Below, piece by piece: positions 37,458 to 46,524 of a stretch of 64,000 nucleotides of DNA. Origin of the DNA: Pseudomonas oryzihabitans (GTDB lineage Bacteria > Pseudomonadota > Gammaproteobacteria > Pseudomonadales > Pseudomonadaceae). The notes beneath the pieces are model-generated. The model saw only the letters and a list, made by a program, of their open reading frames with translations. It was not told the origin of the DNA and did not search any database. The stretch is taken from the NCBI RefSeq assembly GCF_014522265.1, contig NZ_CP017024.1, positions 2,826,001 to 2,890,000 of the forward strand, given 5' to 3'. Position 1 is the first letter of the stretch; each line of letters starts with the position of its first letter. The translations under genes and the position numbers were made by a program.

Positions 37458-39458
37458 TCACTTCACCCGGAAGCGCCGGACCACCGCGATCAGCTGCTCG
37501 TTGGACGACTGCACCGCCGCGGTGCTCTCGGCGGTGCGCTGCCCGCTGGTGACCAGATCGTCGACGATATGGCGTACGGCGACCATGTTCTGGTTGATCT
37601 CACCGGCCACCGCGCTCTGCTCCTCGGCGGCCGCGGCGATCTGGGTCGACAGGTCGCTGATGCGCACCACCGAACCGCTCATCTCGTCCAGGCCGTCGGT
37701 GACCTCACGGGTCTTCTCGGCGGTGCTCTGGCAACTGGTCTTGGTCACTTCCATGGCCGCGACCGCGGAACTCACGCCCTGCTGCAAGCGGCTGAGCATC
37801 TCGTTGATCTCGGCGGTGCTCTGCTGGGTGCGTCCGGCCAGGGCGCGCACCTCGTCAGCCACTACCGCGAAGCCACGCCCCTGCTCGCCGGCCCGGGCCG
37901 CCTCGATGGCGGCGTTGAGCGCCAGCAGGTTGGTCTGGCCGGCGATCTCGCCGATCACCCCAAGGACATCGTTGATGCGCTGGGCATCGCTCTGCATGGC
38001 CTGCACCTTGAGGGTGGCGTCTTCCACCTGGTCGACCAGGGCGAACACGCTGGCGGAGGCCTGTTGAACCACGGCGCGCGATCGCTCGGCCTGGCCGTTG
38101 GCGGCCTGGGTGAGGGAGGCGGTATCGCTGGCACTGCGGGCCACGGAGTCGGAGGTGGCGCTCATCTCGGTGATGGCCGTCACCGCCTGGTCGGTTTCGC
38201 TGGCATGGCGGGCCAGGATGGCACCGTTCTGCTGGGCCTGGCCGTGCAGTTGCTTGAGGCCGGTGTCGATGCGGTCGGTGGCGTCGCCCACCTCGCCGAT
38301 CAGTCGCTGCAGATAGCCGATGAAGCCGTTGACCGCGCCGGCCACCGCATCCACCTCGTCCTTGCCGTGCACCGGGATGCGTCGGGTCAGGTCGGCATCG
38401 CCTGCCGAGAGCGATTCGATATTGCGTTGCAGCAGACCCAGGCGACCCATCAGCTTGCCGAGCGCCAGCACCATGATGCCCACCAGCAGCAGGACCAGCG
38501 GCAGCTGGATCGCCGCCAGGGTCTTGAGGATGCCGGTGTTGGTCGCCGCGATGAGCGAGGTGGGCAGCGCCGTGGCCAGCAGCCAGGGCGTGCCGGCCAG
38601 CGGGCGCAGGAAGAAGGTGTGGGGCGTGCCGTGCTCGTCGACATAGGTGTCGCGCACCACCGCCTCACCCTTGAGCTTGCCGAGGTTCTGCTGGATGGCG
38701 GCCACGAAGGGCGAACGGGCGGCATAGGCCGAGACGTTGTTCAGGATCTGCGAATCGCCGAGTTCGCTGAGGTTGCTGAGGATCTTGCCGTCGGCCTCGA
38801 CGATCATCATGTCGGTGTCGTCGAGTTCCTTGCGCAGGCTGTCCACCAGGGGATTGAAGAAGCCCAGGGTGAGGTCGATGGTCGAGACGCCAAAGGCCTT
38901 GCCGTCGCGCTGGATGGCCATGGCGCAGTTGGTGCGCGGCTCGGCGCTGGCGGCGTCCTTGTAGGCGGCGGCCCAGACGCACTGGCCGGCGGGCCCCTTG
39001 AGGCCGGCCTGGAACCAGGGCTGCTCCCAGTAGTTGAGCGACTCGGGGGAGTTCCAGTGGGTGTTGACGATCAGCTTGCCGCCGGCATCGCGGTGATAGA
39101 AGGTGCTGAACTTGTCGCGCCCCTGCTCGCGCTGGTTGGGCAGCGGCCAGATGCCGCCGCCGAACACCTTGGCATCGCCGTACTGGTCCACCAGGCCGGG
39201 CAGTACCCGGTCGATGGCGGCGCTGTCCAGCAGCGGCACGGTCTGGGTGATGGAGCGCTGCTGCGCCTGGATCTGGTTGAGTTCGCGATAGATGCGGGTG
39301 CCCACCTCGTTGACGCGGGTCAGCACGGCGGATTCACCGGCGGCGACCAGGTCCGGGGTCACCCACAGGCGGATGCCGATGACGGTGGCCGCGAGGGTCG
39401 CGCCGATGAAGCCCAGGAAGATCAGGGTGTAGCGGGTCCGAATGGTGTTCAAGGCCAT
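37458..39458 (-). CDS. methyl-accepting chemotaxis protein with dCache-like sensor
   Basis: A 666-residue transmembrane chemoreceptor. TM1 is about 12-32, a large periplasmic ligand-binding domain of about 290 residues, consistent with double-Cache by length, TM2 about 325-347. A HAMP domain and a signalling coiled coil follow, with the conserved tip [20 protein letters not shown] near 500-520. The C-terminus FRVK has no CheR pentapeptide. A sigma-28 promoter stands upstream. Ligand unknown. Confidence 0.93.
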   Translation of the reverse strand: MALNTIRTRYTLIFLGFIGATLAATVIGIRLWVTPDLVAAGESAVLTRVNEVGTRIYRELNQIQAQQRSITQTVPLLDSAAIDRVLPGLVDQYGDAKVFGGGIWPLPNQREQGRDKFSTFYHRDAGGKLIVNTHWNSPESLNYWEQPWFQAGLKGPAGQCVWAAAYKDAASAEPRTNCAMAIQRDGKAFGVSTIDLTLGFFNPLVDSLRKELDDTDMMIVEADGKILSNLSELGDSQILNNVSAYAARSPFVAAIQQNLGKLKGEAVVRDTYVDEHGTPHTFFLRPLAGTPWLLATALPTSLIAATNTGILKTLAAIQLPLVLLLVGIMVLALGKLMGRLGLLQRNIESLSAGDADLTRRIPVHGKDEVDAVAGAVNGFIGYLQRLIGEVGDATDRIDTGLKQLHGQAQQNGAILARHASETDQAVTAITEMSATSDSVARSASDTASLTQAANGQAERSRAVVQQASASVFALVDQVEDATLKVQAMQSDAQRINDVLGVIGEIAGQTNLLALNAAIEAARAGEQGRGFAVVADEVRALAGRTQQSTAEINEMLSRLQQGVSSAVAAMEVTKTSCQSTAEKTREVTDGLDEMSGSVVRISDLSTQIAAAAEEQSAVAGEINQNMVAVRHIVDDLVTSGQRTAESTAAVQSSNEQLIAVVRRFRVK

Positions 39459-39538
39459 GGTGTCGCTCCTGCGGTTACAGCGTCTTTCACGCTGCGAAAG
39501 GCATCCTTGGCGGTGTTCTGAACAGGGATGTCAGAGCC

Positions 39539-39565
39539 TTATCGGCGTGCGATGTGTGACCTTTA
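39539..39565 (-). promoter_or_regulatory. sigma-28 (FliA) flagellar-type promoter
   Basis: On the minus strand TAAA, 15 bases, then GCCGATAA: an exact match to the FliA -35 core, spacing and -10. It lies 81 bases before the chemoreceptor start, so the gene belongs to the late flagellar/chemotaxis regulon. Confidence 0.85.
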
Positions 39566-39656
39566 GTCGCAGAGGGGTCGAGATATCAAATCGCCATTCC
39601 GGTCGTGGCGTGACCTGCTAGCCGCTTTTTAGTCAGAGGATTGCGCCGTGCAGCGA

Positions 39657-40406
39657 TCAGGATCGCAAGGCGCGTAGCTCGCCCTGCCAGACGCCTGCGT
39701 GCCGGCGGACGATCACCAGGCAGGGGCCGTCTCCTGGCGCCGCGACCAGGCACTGGCCATCGGTCTGCCAGAATGCACTGCGACCCACGCAGGCATAGCC
39801 GCCGGTGGGCGCGCCGTGGTTGGCCATGAGCACGGCCATGTTCAGCCGCCGGGCATGGCCGGCCAGCAATGCGCTGTCGGCGGGATAGCCGGTCGGACCT
39901 ATCACCGCCGAGACCAGGTAGAGATCGGCGCCCTGGACGCGAGCGGCATCGGCATGGGCCGGGTGATTGCTGTCGGCGCAGATGGCCAGGGCGGCCTTTA
40001 CGTCCCGTACCTCCAGCAAATCCCCACCATTACCGGGGACGAAGGGCGGTGTCTCGCCCGGATGCAGGTATTGCTTGGTGTGGACGCGACAGCGGCCATC
40101 GGCGCCGAGGATCAGCGCACCGATCTGCAGCCCCGTCGGACCCTGGATCGGCGCCCCGACCACGGCCGTGAGCCCGGCCACACGGCAGGCCTCGCGCAGG
40201 GGCCGCAGGCGTGCATCGGCACCGTCCAGCGTCAGCGCTGCCGCCAGGGTCGGTTCATAGCCGGTCAGGGACAGTTCCGGAAACAGCAGGAGCTCCACCC
40301 CGGCGTCGGCCGCCGCGGCGATGAGGTCGAGATGGGTGCGCAGATTGGCGGCGAGATCGCCGGCGATCGAAACGGACTGGGCGGCGGCCAGGGTAAGGGT
40401 GGGCAT
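39657..40406 (-). CDS. carbon-nitrogen (nitrilase-superfamily) hydrolase
   Basis: A 249-residue nitrilase-fold amidohydrolase. The catalytic triad is visible: Glu44 (LLFPELSLTGY), Lys111 (VHTKQYLHPGE) and Cys143 (ALAICADSNHP). Substrates in this branch are small amides or N-carbamoyl compounds; none can be chosen here. The ATG at 40406 (MPTLTLAAAQ) begins family homology; the extension to 40487 is not used. It diverges from the alcohol dehydrogenase gene across 214 bases. Confidence 0.86.
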   Translation of the reverse strand: MPTLTLAAAQSVSIAGDLAANLRTHLDLIAAAADAGVELLLFPELSLTGYEPTLAAALTLDGADARLRPLREACRVAGLTAVVGAPIQGPTGLQIGALILGADGRCRVHTKQYLHPGETPPFVPGNGGDLLEVRDVKAALAICADSNHPAHADAARVQGADLYLVSAVIGPTGYPADSALLAGHARRLNMAVLMANHGAPTGGYACVGRSAFWQTDGQCLVAAPGDGPCLVIVRRHAGVWQGELRALRS

Positions 40407-40527
40407 CGAGACTCCAGAGCAAGCGGCAGCGACCGGGCGATCCGGGCCCGTCCACCGCGGGTGTTGGGGCGTCCAGCTGGGGGGCACGATAGCTCCGTGC
40501 TACCCGAATACGCTGGGTTGCCTGCCG

Positions 40528-40572
40528 GTTATACCGCTATCGCTACCTCTCAGTATTTGGCGCGGAAGCGCC
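40528..40572. promoter_or_regulatory. candidate regulator site and stem upstream of the alcohol dehydrogenase
   Basis: GTTATACCGC at 40528-40537 (part of CGGT-TAT-ACCG) recurs at 46078-46087 before the LysR gene that flanks this cluster. A GGCGC-GGAA-GCGCC stem follows at 40559-40572. A -10-like TATAGT is at 40578-40583. Confidence 0.35.
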
Positions 40573-40620
40573 TCGCTATAGTCGGGCCGTCTATCAATTT
40601 CAAGAATAACAGGACGGGTC

Positions 40621-41757
40621 ATGGCGATAATCAACTATGTAACGGAGATCCGCTTCGGCGCCGGCTGCGCGGCCGAACTGGCCGAGGTCAACGCGCGGCT
40701 GGGCTTCCAGCGACCGCTGATCGTCACCGACCGGGGCGTGGTGGCAGCCGGTCTCATCGAGCAGCTGATGGCGCTCAATCCCCTGGCCGCCTACCAGGTG
40801 TTCGACGCCACCCCGGCCAATCCCACCGAGGCCGCCACCCGCGAGGGCGTCGCCTGTTTTCGGGACGCGGAATGCGACGGCATCATTGCCGTCGGCGGCG
40901 GGTCGCCCATCGACCTGGCCAAGGCCATCGCCGTGTCCGCGCGTCATCCGGGACCGCTGAAACAGTTCGCCGTCATCGAGGGCGGCCTGGCGCGCATTAC
41001 CGCGGCGACGGTGCCCATCGTGGCCATTCCGACCACCGCCGGCACCGGCAGCGAGGTGGGACGTGGGGCCATCATCATTCTCGATGATGGCCGCAAGGTC
41101 GGCATCCTCTCGCCCCATGTCATCCCGCGGGTGGCCATCTGCGACCCCCTGCTGACGCTCAGCCTGCCGCCGCACCTGACCGCCGCCACGGGCATGGACG
41201 CGGTGGCCCACTGTATCGAGACCTTTCTCGCGCCCGGCTTCAATCCGCCGGCCGAGGGCATCGCGCTGGACGGCCTGCGCCGGGCCTGGCGCCATCTGGA
41301 GCTGGCGTTCAACGAACCGGACAATCTGGAAGCCCGTACCCAGATGCTCAGCGCCTCGCTGCAGGGGGCGCTGGCCTTCCAGAAGGGGCTGGGCTGCGTG
41401 CACAGCCTGAGTCACTCGCTGGGTGGCATCGATCCGCGGCTGCACCATGGCACCCTCAACGCGGTCCTGCTGCCGGCCGTGGTGGCCTTCAACCGGAGCG
41501 CGGAATCGGTGATCCGCGACGAGAAACTCGAACGCCTGGCGCAGGCCATGCAACTGCCGGCGCAACTGTCGGTGGAGCAGGCGCTGGCGCACAAGGCCGA
41601 AGCCCTGCGGCTGCCGACGGGACTGGCGCAGATGGGCGTCGACCCGGGACTCATCCCGCGCATCGTCAGCGGCGCCCTGGCCGATCACAGCCACAAGACC
41701 AATCCCCGGGAAGCCTCGGCGGAGGACTATGCCCAACTGATCAGGGCCTCGCTCTGA
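40621..41757 (+). CDS. iron-containing alcohol dehydrogenase
   Basis: A 378-residue type III NAD(P)-dependent dehydrogenase. The nucleotide-binding GGGSPIDLAKA is at 92-102. Metal ligands Asp193, His197, His261 and His276 align at near-constant offset with E. coli FucO. The family acts on lactaldehyde, 1,2-diols, 4-hydroxybutyrate and similar compounds. It is followed on the same strand by an MFS permease and a D-lactate dehydrogenase, so it may convert an imported hydroxy compound toward a 2-hydroxy acid. Substrate is inferred only from context. Confidence 0.88.
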   Translation: MAIINYVTEIRFGAGCAAELAEVNARLGFQRPLIVTDRGVVAAGLIEQLMALNPLAAYQVFDATPANPTEAATREGVACFRDAECDGIIAVGGGSPIDLAKAIAVSARHPGPLKQFAVIEGGLARITAATVPIVAIPTTAGTGSEVGRGAIIILDDGRKVGILSPHVIPRVAICDPLLTLSLPPHLTAATGMDAVAHCIETFLAPGFNPPAEGIALDGLRRAWRHLELAFNEPDNLEARTQMLSASLQGALAFQKGLGCVHSLSHSLGGIDPRLHHGTLNAVLLPAVVAFNRSAESVIRDEKLERLAQAMQLPAQLSVEQALAHKAEALRLPTGLAQMGVDPGLIPRIVSGALADHSHKTNPREASAEDYAQLIRASL

Positions 41758-41917
41758 GGCCCTGTCGTCCGTAGCGGAAAGCCCTTCCGCTGCAGTGTCG
41801 TCCGCCGTCCTGCCTTGCGCCCCGACTCGTTCCGGGCGGGCAATGGGCTGCGGATGACCGACGACTGCCCTGCAACACCCTCGCGACAATCACAACAATT
41901 AAAGGACGCGAAACATC

Positions 41918-43261
41918 ATGGCCCATCCCAGTACCAGCGCATCCCCGGTGCCGTTCGATCCGCTCTACCGCAAGGTCGCCTGGCGCGTGTTGCCCCTGCT
42001 GCTGCTCGGCTACATCATCGCCTATCTCGATCGGGTCAATGTCGGCTTCGCCAAGCTCGCCATGCTCAGCGACCTCGGCCTGTCCGACGCGGCCTATGGC
42101 CTGGGCGCCGGCATCTTCTTCATCGGCTACTTCATCTTCGAAGTCCCCAGCAACCTGATGCTGCATCGCGTCGGCGCCAAGCTGTGGATCGCGCGCATCA
42201 TGATCACCTGGGGCCTGGTCTCGTCGCTGATGGCCTTCACCGGGCCCGTCGCCCAGTGGCTGGGCATCAGCCACGAGCTGACCTTCTACGGCTTGAGGTT
42301 CCTGCTCGGCGTCTGCGAGGCGGGCTTCTTCCCCGGGGTCATCCTCTACCTGACCTACTGGTTTCCCTCGGCGCTGCACAGCCGCATGATGGCCATCGTC
42401 ATCCTCGGCAACCCGGTGTCCTTCATCTTCGGTGGTCCGCTCAGCGGCGCCATCATGTACTACATGGGCGGCGGCAGCCTGCTGGCCGGCTGGCAGTGGA
42501 TGTTCGTCATCGAGGCCGTACCGGCCGTGGTGGTCGGGGTGGTGGTGCTCTGCCTGCTGGACAACGGCATCCAGGATGCCAAGTGGCTGAACGTGCAGGA
42601 AAAGGCCGAGCTCACCCGGCGCCTCGCCGTGGAGGCCGCGGAAAAGCCCCGCATCGCCCTGAAGCGCCTGTATGCCCTGCCCATCATCTGGCTGCTGACC
42701 GGCATCTACGTCCTGCTGATGCTCGGCAACTACGGCATCAATTTCTGGGTGCCGACCATCATCAGGAACGCCGGGGTGGCCTCGGTCCTGGACATCGGTC
42801 TCATCACCGCCATTCCCTATGTGTTCGGCGCGCTGACCATGGTCTGGATCACCCGTCTTGCCCAGCGCACGGGTAACCAGCGCGCCTATGGCGCCCTGAT
42901 GTCGGTGCTGGCCGGTATCGGCCTGATCCTCTGCGCGGCCTTTCCCCAGCACCTCCTGCTGATGATCCTGGGGGTCGCCTTCGCCGTGGGTGGCAGCCTG
43001 AGCGCCATCGCGCTGTTCTGGGGGCTGCCCGGCGCCTTCCTGCAGGGCGCCGCGGCCGCGGCCGGCATCGCCATCATCAACTCCTTCGGCAACCTGGGCG
43101 GCTTCGCCGGCCCCTATCTGCTGGGCCTGCTGACCACCCTGTTCGGCTCGGCGCAAGGGGGGCTGATGCTGCTCGGGGGTTGCCTGCTGGTGTGCGCGGC
43201 GCTGATGCTGTGGGTGACCCGACGCCCCGGTCAGTCGACCACCGGGCTGCTGGCCGAGTAG
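41918..43261 (+). CDS. MFS transporter, ACS-family organic-acid permease
   Basis: A 447-residue, 12-helix major facilitator close to the phthalate/4-hydroxyphenylacetate/tartrate porter branch. YLDRVNVGFAKL in helix 1 and GFFPGVILYLTYWFP in helix 4 are the family hallmarks. It lies 160 bases after the alcohol dehydrogenase and 80 bases before the D-lactate dehydrogenase gene; their common direction suggests it imports the substrate of that pathway. Confidence 0.87.
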   Translation: MAHPSTSASPVPFDPLYRKVAWRVLPLLLLGYIIAYLDRVNVGFAKLAMLSDLGLSDAAYGLGAGIFFIGYFIFEVPSNLMLHRVGAKLWIARIMITWGLVSSLMAFTGPVAQWLGISHELTFYGLRFLLGVCEAGFFPGVILYLTYWFPSALHSRMMAIVILGNPVSFIFGGPLSGAIMYYMGGGSLLAGWQWMFVIEAVPAVVVGVVVLCLLDNGIQDAKWLNVQEKAELTRRLAVEAAEKPRIALKRLYALPIIWLLTGIYVLLMLGNYGINFWVPTIIRNAGVASVLDIGLITAIPYVFGALTMVWITRLAQRTGNQRAYGALMSVLAGIGLILCAAFPQHLLLMILGVAFAVGGSLSAIALFWGLPGAFLQGAAAAAGIAIINSFGNLGGFAGPYLLGLLTTLFGSAQGGLMLLGGCLLVCAALMLWVTRRPGQSTTGLLAE

Positions 43262-43288
43262 CCACGCCGGGATAGCCGCGCGTTTTCG

Positions 43289-43323
43289 AGCGGAAGCGAC
43301 CGCCGTTCGCTTCCGCTTTCCTT
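43289..43323 (+). terminator. stem-loop between the MFS gene and dld
   Basis: Perfect 10-bp stem AGCGGAAGCG / CGCTTCCGCT with a nine-base loop, then TTCCTT. The imperfect T tract suggests partial attenuation. Confidence 0.5.
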
Positions 43324-43341
43324 GTCAGTGAAGAGGACGTC

Positions 43342-45111
43342 ATGGATCTGGTCAGCGAGTTGCAAACCATCGTCGGGCGGCGCCATGTCCTGCAGGGCGA
43401 CGCCGCGACCCGACGCTTCCGCCTGGGAATCCGCTATGGCGGCGGAGCGGTGCTCGCCGTGGTCCAGCCCGGCACCCTGCTGGAGATGTGGCGGGTGCTG
43501 CAGCGTTGCCACGGCGCCGGGACCATCATCATCTGTCAGGCGGCCAACACCGGTCTGACCGGCGGCTCCACCCCGGTGGCCGAGGGCTACGACCGGCCGG
43601 TGGTGCTGATCAACACCCTGCGCCTGACCCGCCTGGTCCTGCTGCGCCAGGGCGAGCAGGTGCTGTCCCAGCCAGGCGTGACCCTGAGCCAGTTGGAGAC
43701 GACGCTGAAACCCCTGGGGCGCGAGCCCCATTCGGTGATCGGCTCGACCTGCATCGGCGCCTCCGTCACCGGTGGCGTCTGCAACAATTCCGGCGGCTCG
43801 CTGATCCGTCGCGGACCGGCCTTTACCCAGCTGTCGCTGTTCGCCCGCATCGACGAGGCCGGGCAACTGCAACTGGTCAACCATCTGGGCCTGGCGCTGG
43901 GCGACACCCCCGAGGAGATCCTCACCCGGCTCGACGAGGGCCGCTTCGACGACAGCGCCGTGCAGGACCCGGTCGGGGCCATGGCCTCCGATCGCGAATA
44001 CGCCCGCCATGTCCGCGACGTGACCTCGGCCACCCCGGCCCGCTACAACGCCGATCCGCGGCGGCTGTACGAGGCGTCGGGCTCGGCGGGCAAGCTCGCC
44101 GTGTTCGCCCTGCGCCTGGATACCTTTGCCGCCGATCGCAATACCCGGGTGTTCTACATCGGTTCCAATCGAGCGGCTGACCTGGAAGCCATCCGCCGGC
44201 ACATCCTGGTCAATTTCGCCTCTCTGCCGATTGCCGGCGAGTACATGCACCGCACGGCCTATGAGCTCAGTCGCACCTACGGCAAGGATCTGTTCCTGTT
44301 CATCCAGCGTTGCGGTGCGCAGCGGGTACCCCAGGCCTTTGCCTGGAAGACCCGCTTCGATGCCCTGAGCGAACGCCTGGGCCTGGGCGCCCAGCTCGGC
44401 GACCGACTCCTGCAACGCCTCGCCGCGCCGCTGCCCGAGCATCTGCCAGCGCGGCTCAACGCGTTCGCCGAGCGCTTCGAGCATCACCTGCTGCTCAAGA
44501 TGGGCGAAGAGGGCATCGACGAGGCGCGCGCCTATCTGCAGGCCTGGCTGCCCAGCGCGGACGCGGACTTCATCGAGTGCGACGCGGAGGAGGGCAACGC
44601 CGCCTTCCTCAATCGCTTCGCGGTCGGCAATGCCATCAACCGCTACCGCGCGGTGCACCGGGACAGCGTGGAAGACATCCTCGCCCTGGATATCGCCCTG
44701 CCGCGCAACACCCAGGACTGGTTCGAGACCCTGCCGCCGGAGCTGGCGGAGCAGATCGAGGTGACCATGTATTGCGGGCACTTCTTCTGCCACGTGCTGC
44801 ACCAGGAGTACCTGGTGAAGAAGGGGCACGACTGCGCGGCTCTCAAGCGGCGCCTGCTGGACCTGCTGGATGCCCGCGGCGCCCGCTATCCGGCCGAGCA
44901 CAATGTCGGCCACCTCTACGCCGCGGCGCCGGAACTGGAGCGGCACTATCGCCAGCTCGATCCGACCAACGCCTTCAATCCCGGCATCGGGCAGCTGACG
45001 CGGCGCCATCGCTGGCAGGAGGACTGCTGCGCGGAGCACTCCAGCGACGCCATCGCCGCGGCGGCGAAGGCGGCCCGAGCGGCGCCTGCGGAGACGAGTC
45101 GCACGTCCTGA
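43342..45111 (+). CDS. dld: quinone-dependent D-lactate dehydrogenase
   Basis: A 589-residue peripheral-membrane flavoenzyme oxidising D-lactate to pyruvate with electrons to quinone. The N-terminal FAD-binding PCMH fold includes ANTGLTGGSTP and SVTGGVCNNSGGSLIRRG. The large C-terminal portion with HFFCHVLHQEYLVKKGHD is the Dld-specific membrane-binding and catalytic region. Length is close to E. coli Dld (571). It is the last gene of the alcohol dehydrogenase - MFS - dld series and convergent with a LysR gene. Confidence 0.92.
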   Translation: MDLVSELQTIVGRRHVLQGDAATRRFRLGIRYGGGAVLAVVQPGTLLEMWRVLQRCHGAGTIIICQAANTGLTGGSTPVAEGYDRPVVLINTLRLTRLVLLRQGEQVLSQPGVTLSQLETTLKPLGREPHSVIGSTCIGASVTGGVCNNSGGSLIRRGPAFTQLSLFARIDEAGQLQLVNHLGLALGDTPEEILTRLDEGRFDDSAVQDPVGAMASDREYARHVRDVTSATPARYNADPRRLYEASGSAGKLAVFALRLDTFAADRNTRVFYIGSNRAADLEAIRRHILVNFASLPIAGEYMHRTAYELSRTYGKDLFLFIQRCGAQRVPQAFAWKTRFDALSERLGLGAQLGDRLLQRLAAPLPEHLPARLNAFAERFEHHLLLKMGEEGIDEARAYLQAWLPSADADFIECDAEEGNAAFLNRFAVGNAINRYRAVHRDSVEDILALDIALPRNTQDWFETLPPELAEQIEVTMYCGHFFCHVLHQEYLVKKGHDCAALKRRLLDLLDARGARYPAEHNVGHLYAAAPELERHYRQLDPTNAFNPGIGQLTRRHRWQEDCCAEHSSDAIAAAAKAARAAPAETSRTS

Positions 45112-45129
45112 ACGGGAGTGCCGGGCGGC

Positions 45130-46068
45130 TCAGTTTTCCTGCTGGATCGCGTAGAGCGATTCCACCAGCAGCGCGAACGCCGGGTTCTGCTGAGCGCTGC
45201 GCCGCGAGACCAGCTCATAGGGTTCGCTAGGGGACCTGAGCTGCAGCGGCAGGCGACTGACCAGGCCATGCTGGCAGACATAGTCCGCCACCTCGACCGA
45301 GACCAGGGCCACCAGCCGAGGATTGCGGCTCAGCAGCGACAGGGTGGTCAGCGCCGAGGTGGTCTCGATCAGGTGCAGCGGAAACGGCAGCTGGGCTTCG
45401 AAGAACTCGTGCTCCAAGGTGCGGCGCATGGGCATGTTGGCCCGATAGACCACCCAGCGACTGTCCGATAGATCCTGCAGCTCGACTCGCTCGCGCTGAG
45501 CCGCCGGATGGGAGGCATGGGCGATGACCGCGAGGGACTCGTCCTTGATGACCAGGGCGTCGTAGGCAGTAGGCTTGTCGCTCACCGATAGCCGGCAGAT
45601 GGCGGCATCCAGCCGCCCCTGATCGACCAGGCCGAGCAGACTCTCGCTGGTGTCCTCCACCACCTCGATCGACAGCCGCGGCTGCAGCTCCAGCAGCCGG
45701 GAAATGGCGTGGGTGAGCAGGGGGACGGCGCCCATGATGGTGCCGATGGCCAACTTGCCGCCCGAGCCACTGGCGATGGTGTGCAGCTCATGGCGCAGAT
45801 TGTCCAGGTCGGCCTGGATCAGGCGGGCGAAGCGAATGGCGCAGGTGCCCGCCGGGGTCGGCAGCAGGCCGCGGTTGGTGCGCAGGAACAATTCCACTCC
45901 CAGGGTGGACTCCAGCTCCTTGAGCGCCTTGCTGGCGCCTGGCTGCGTGAGCCCCAGGCCTTCCGCGGCGTTGAGCAGTGAACCCTTTTCCGCCAGGGCG
46001 ATGAGCAGGCGCAGCTGCTTGGCGTGCAGGCGCGACATGATGGTGTTGAGGCTGGCGAGATTCTTCAT
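45130..46068 (-). CDS. LysR-family regulator of the adh-MFS-dld cluster
   Basis: A 312-residue LysR protein of the GbpR/PcaQ-like branch (HAKQLRLLIALAEKGSLLNAA helix-turn-helix; effector domain from about residue 105). Two starts are possible: 46068, or the internal ATG at 46035 that begins MSRLHAKQL; neither has a clear ribosome site. GTTATACCGC lies just upstream and is also found before the alcohol dehydrogenase gene, so control of that operon is likely. Convergent with dld, 18 bases apart. Confidence 0.87.
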   Translation of the reverse strand: MKNLASLNTIMSRLHAKQLRLLIALAEKGSLLNAAEGLGLTQPGASKALKELESTLGVELFLRTNRGLLPTPAGTCAIRFARLIQADLDNLRHELHTIASGSGGKLAIGTIMGAVPLLTHAISRLLELQPRLSIEVVEDTSESLLGLVDQGRLDAAICRLSVSDKPTAYDALVIKDESLAVIAHASHPAAQRERVELQDLSDSRWVVYRANMPMRRTLEHEFFEAQLPFPLHLIETTSALTTLSLLSRNPRLVALVSVEVADYVCQHGLVSRLPLQLRSPSEPYELVSRRSAQQNPAFALLVESLYAIQQEN

Positions 46069-46144
46069 TGACTGAACGTTATACCGCAGTGGCTGCGATC
46101 ACATCCTCAACAATAAACAGCGGGTACGAGGCCTGACCCGATTC

Positions 46145-46223
46145 GTTGGGCTTCGGCGATAGAACCGCCTCAACCCAACCTACGGGGCTGTGTAGGTTGG
46201 GTTGAGCGCCAGCGAAGCCCAAC
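46145..46223. repeat. nested inverted repeat of two facing palindrome units
   Basis: Outer arms GTTGGGCTTCG (46145-46155) and CGAAGCCCAAC (46213-46223) and inner arms CTCAACCCAACCTAC (46169-46183) and GTAGGTTGGGTTGAG (46192-46206) are all perfect. This is two copies of the 14654-type unit in head-to-head order. Confidence 0.75.
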
Positions 46224-46250
46224 GGACCGGCGTCAAGGCGCGCATCCGGT

Positions 46251-46516
46251 CCCTCACCCCAACCCTCTCCCGGAGGGAGAGGGGGCGGCAAAGGCGCGAA
46301 GGGAGGCAGCGGCACTGAGAGGCACGCTTTTACCCTCCCGAAGGGAGAGGTTAGCGTTCAAGGCGCGCAGGGAGGCAGGACGGTATCAGGGGGCACGCTT
46401 CTACCCCTCTCCCTTTGGGAGAGGGTTGGGGTGAGGGCGTAAGGGAGGCGGGGCGGTATCAGCAGGATGCCGGCTTCTACCCCCTCTCCCTCTGGGAGAG
46501 GGTTGGGGTGAGGGAT
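46251..46516. repeat. tandem array of CTCTCCC/GGGAGAG palindromes, period about 75 bases
   Basis: Four hairpins occur at about 46265, 46341, 46411 and 46490. The last three sit in longer units sharing GGGAGGC, GG-TATCAG, GCTTCTACCC and GGGTTGGGGTGAGGG. The second copy has a shortened stem. The same hairpin is dispersed at 45, 14740 and 54565. Confidence 0.7.
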
Positions 46517-46524
46517 GATCCCCA

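Larger units (their letters stand above)
46069..46524. other. 456-base palindrome-rich intergenic region
   Basis: No gene is visible. It is filled by a nested inverted repeat (46145-46223), one CTCTCCC/GGGAGAG hairpin (46251-46285) and about three degenerate tandem units of 73-78 bases (46286-46516). It separates the LysR gene from bglX. Confidence 0.75.

Noticed and set aside
37569-39521. Plus-strand open frame of 650 codons opposite the chemoreceptor
   Set aside because: Antisense shadow; the chemoreceptor frame has clear domain motifs and a matching promoter.
46145-46516. Possible CRISPR array
   Set aside because: Units are palindromic and degenerate, the intervening sequences are themselves related, and no cas genes are present.
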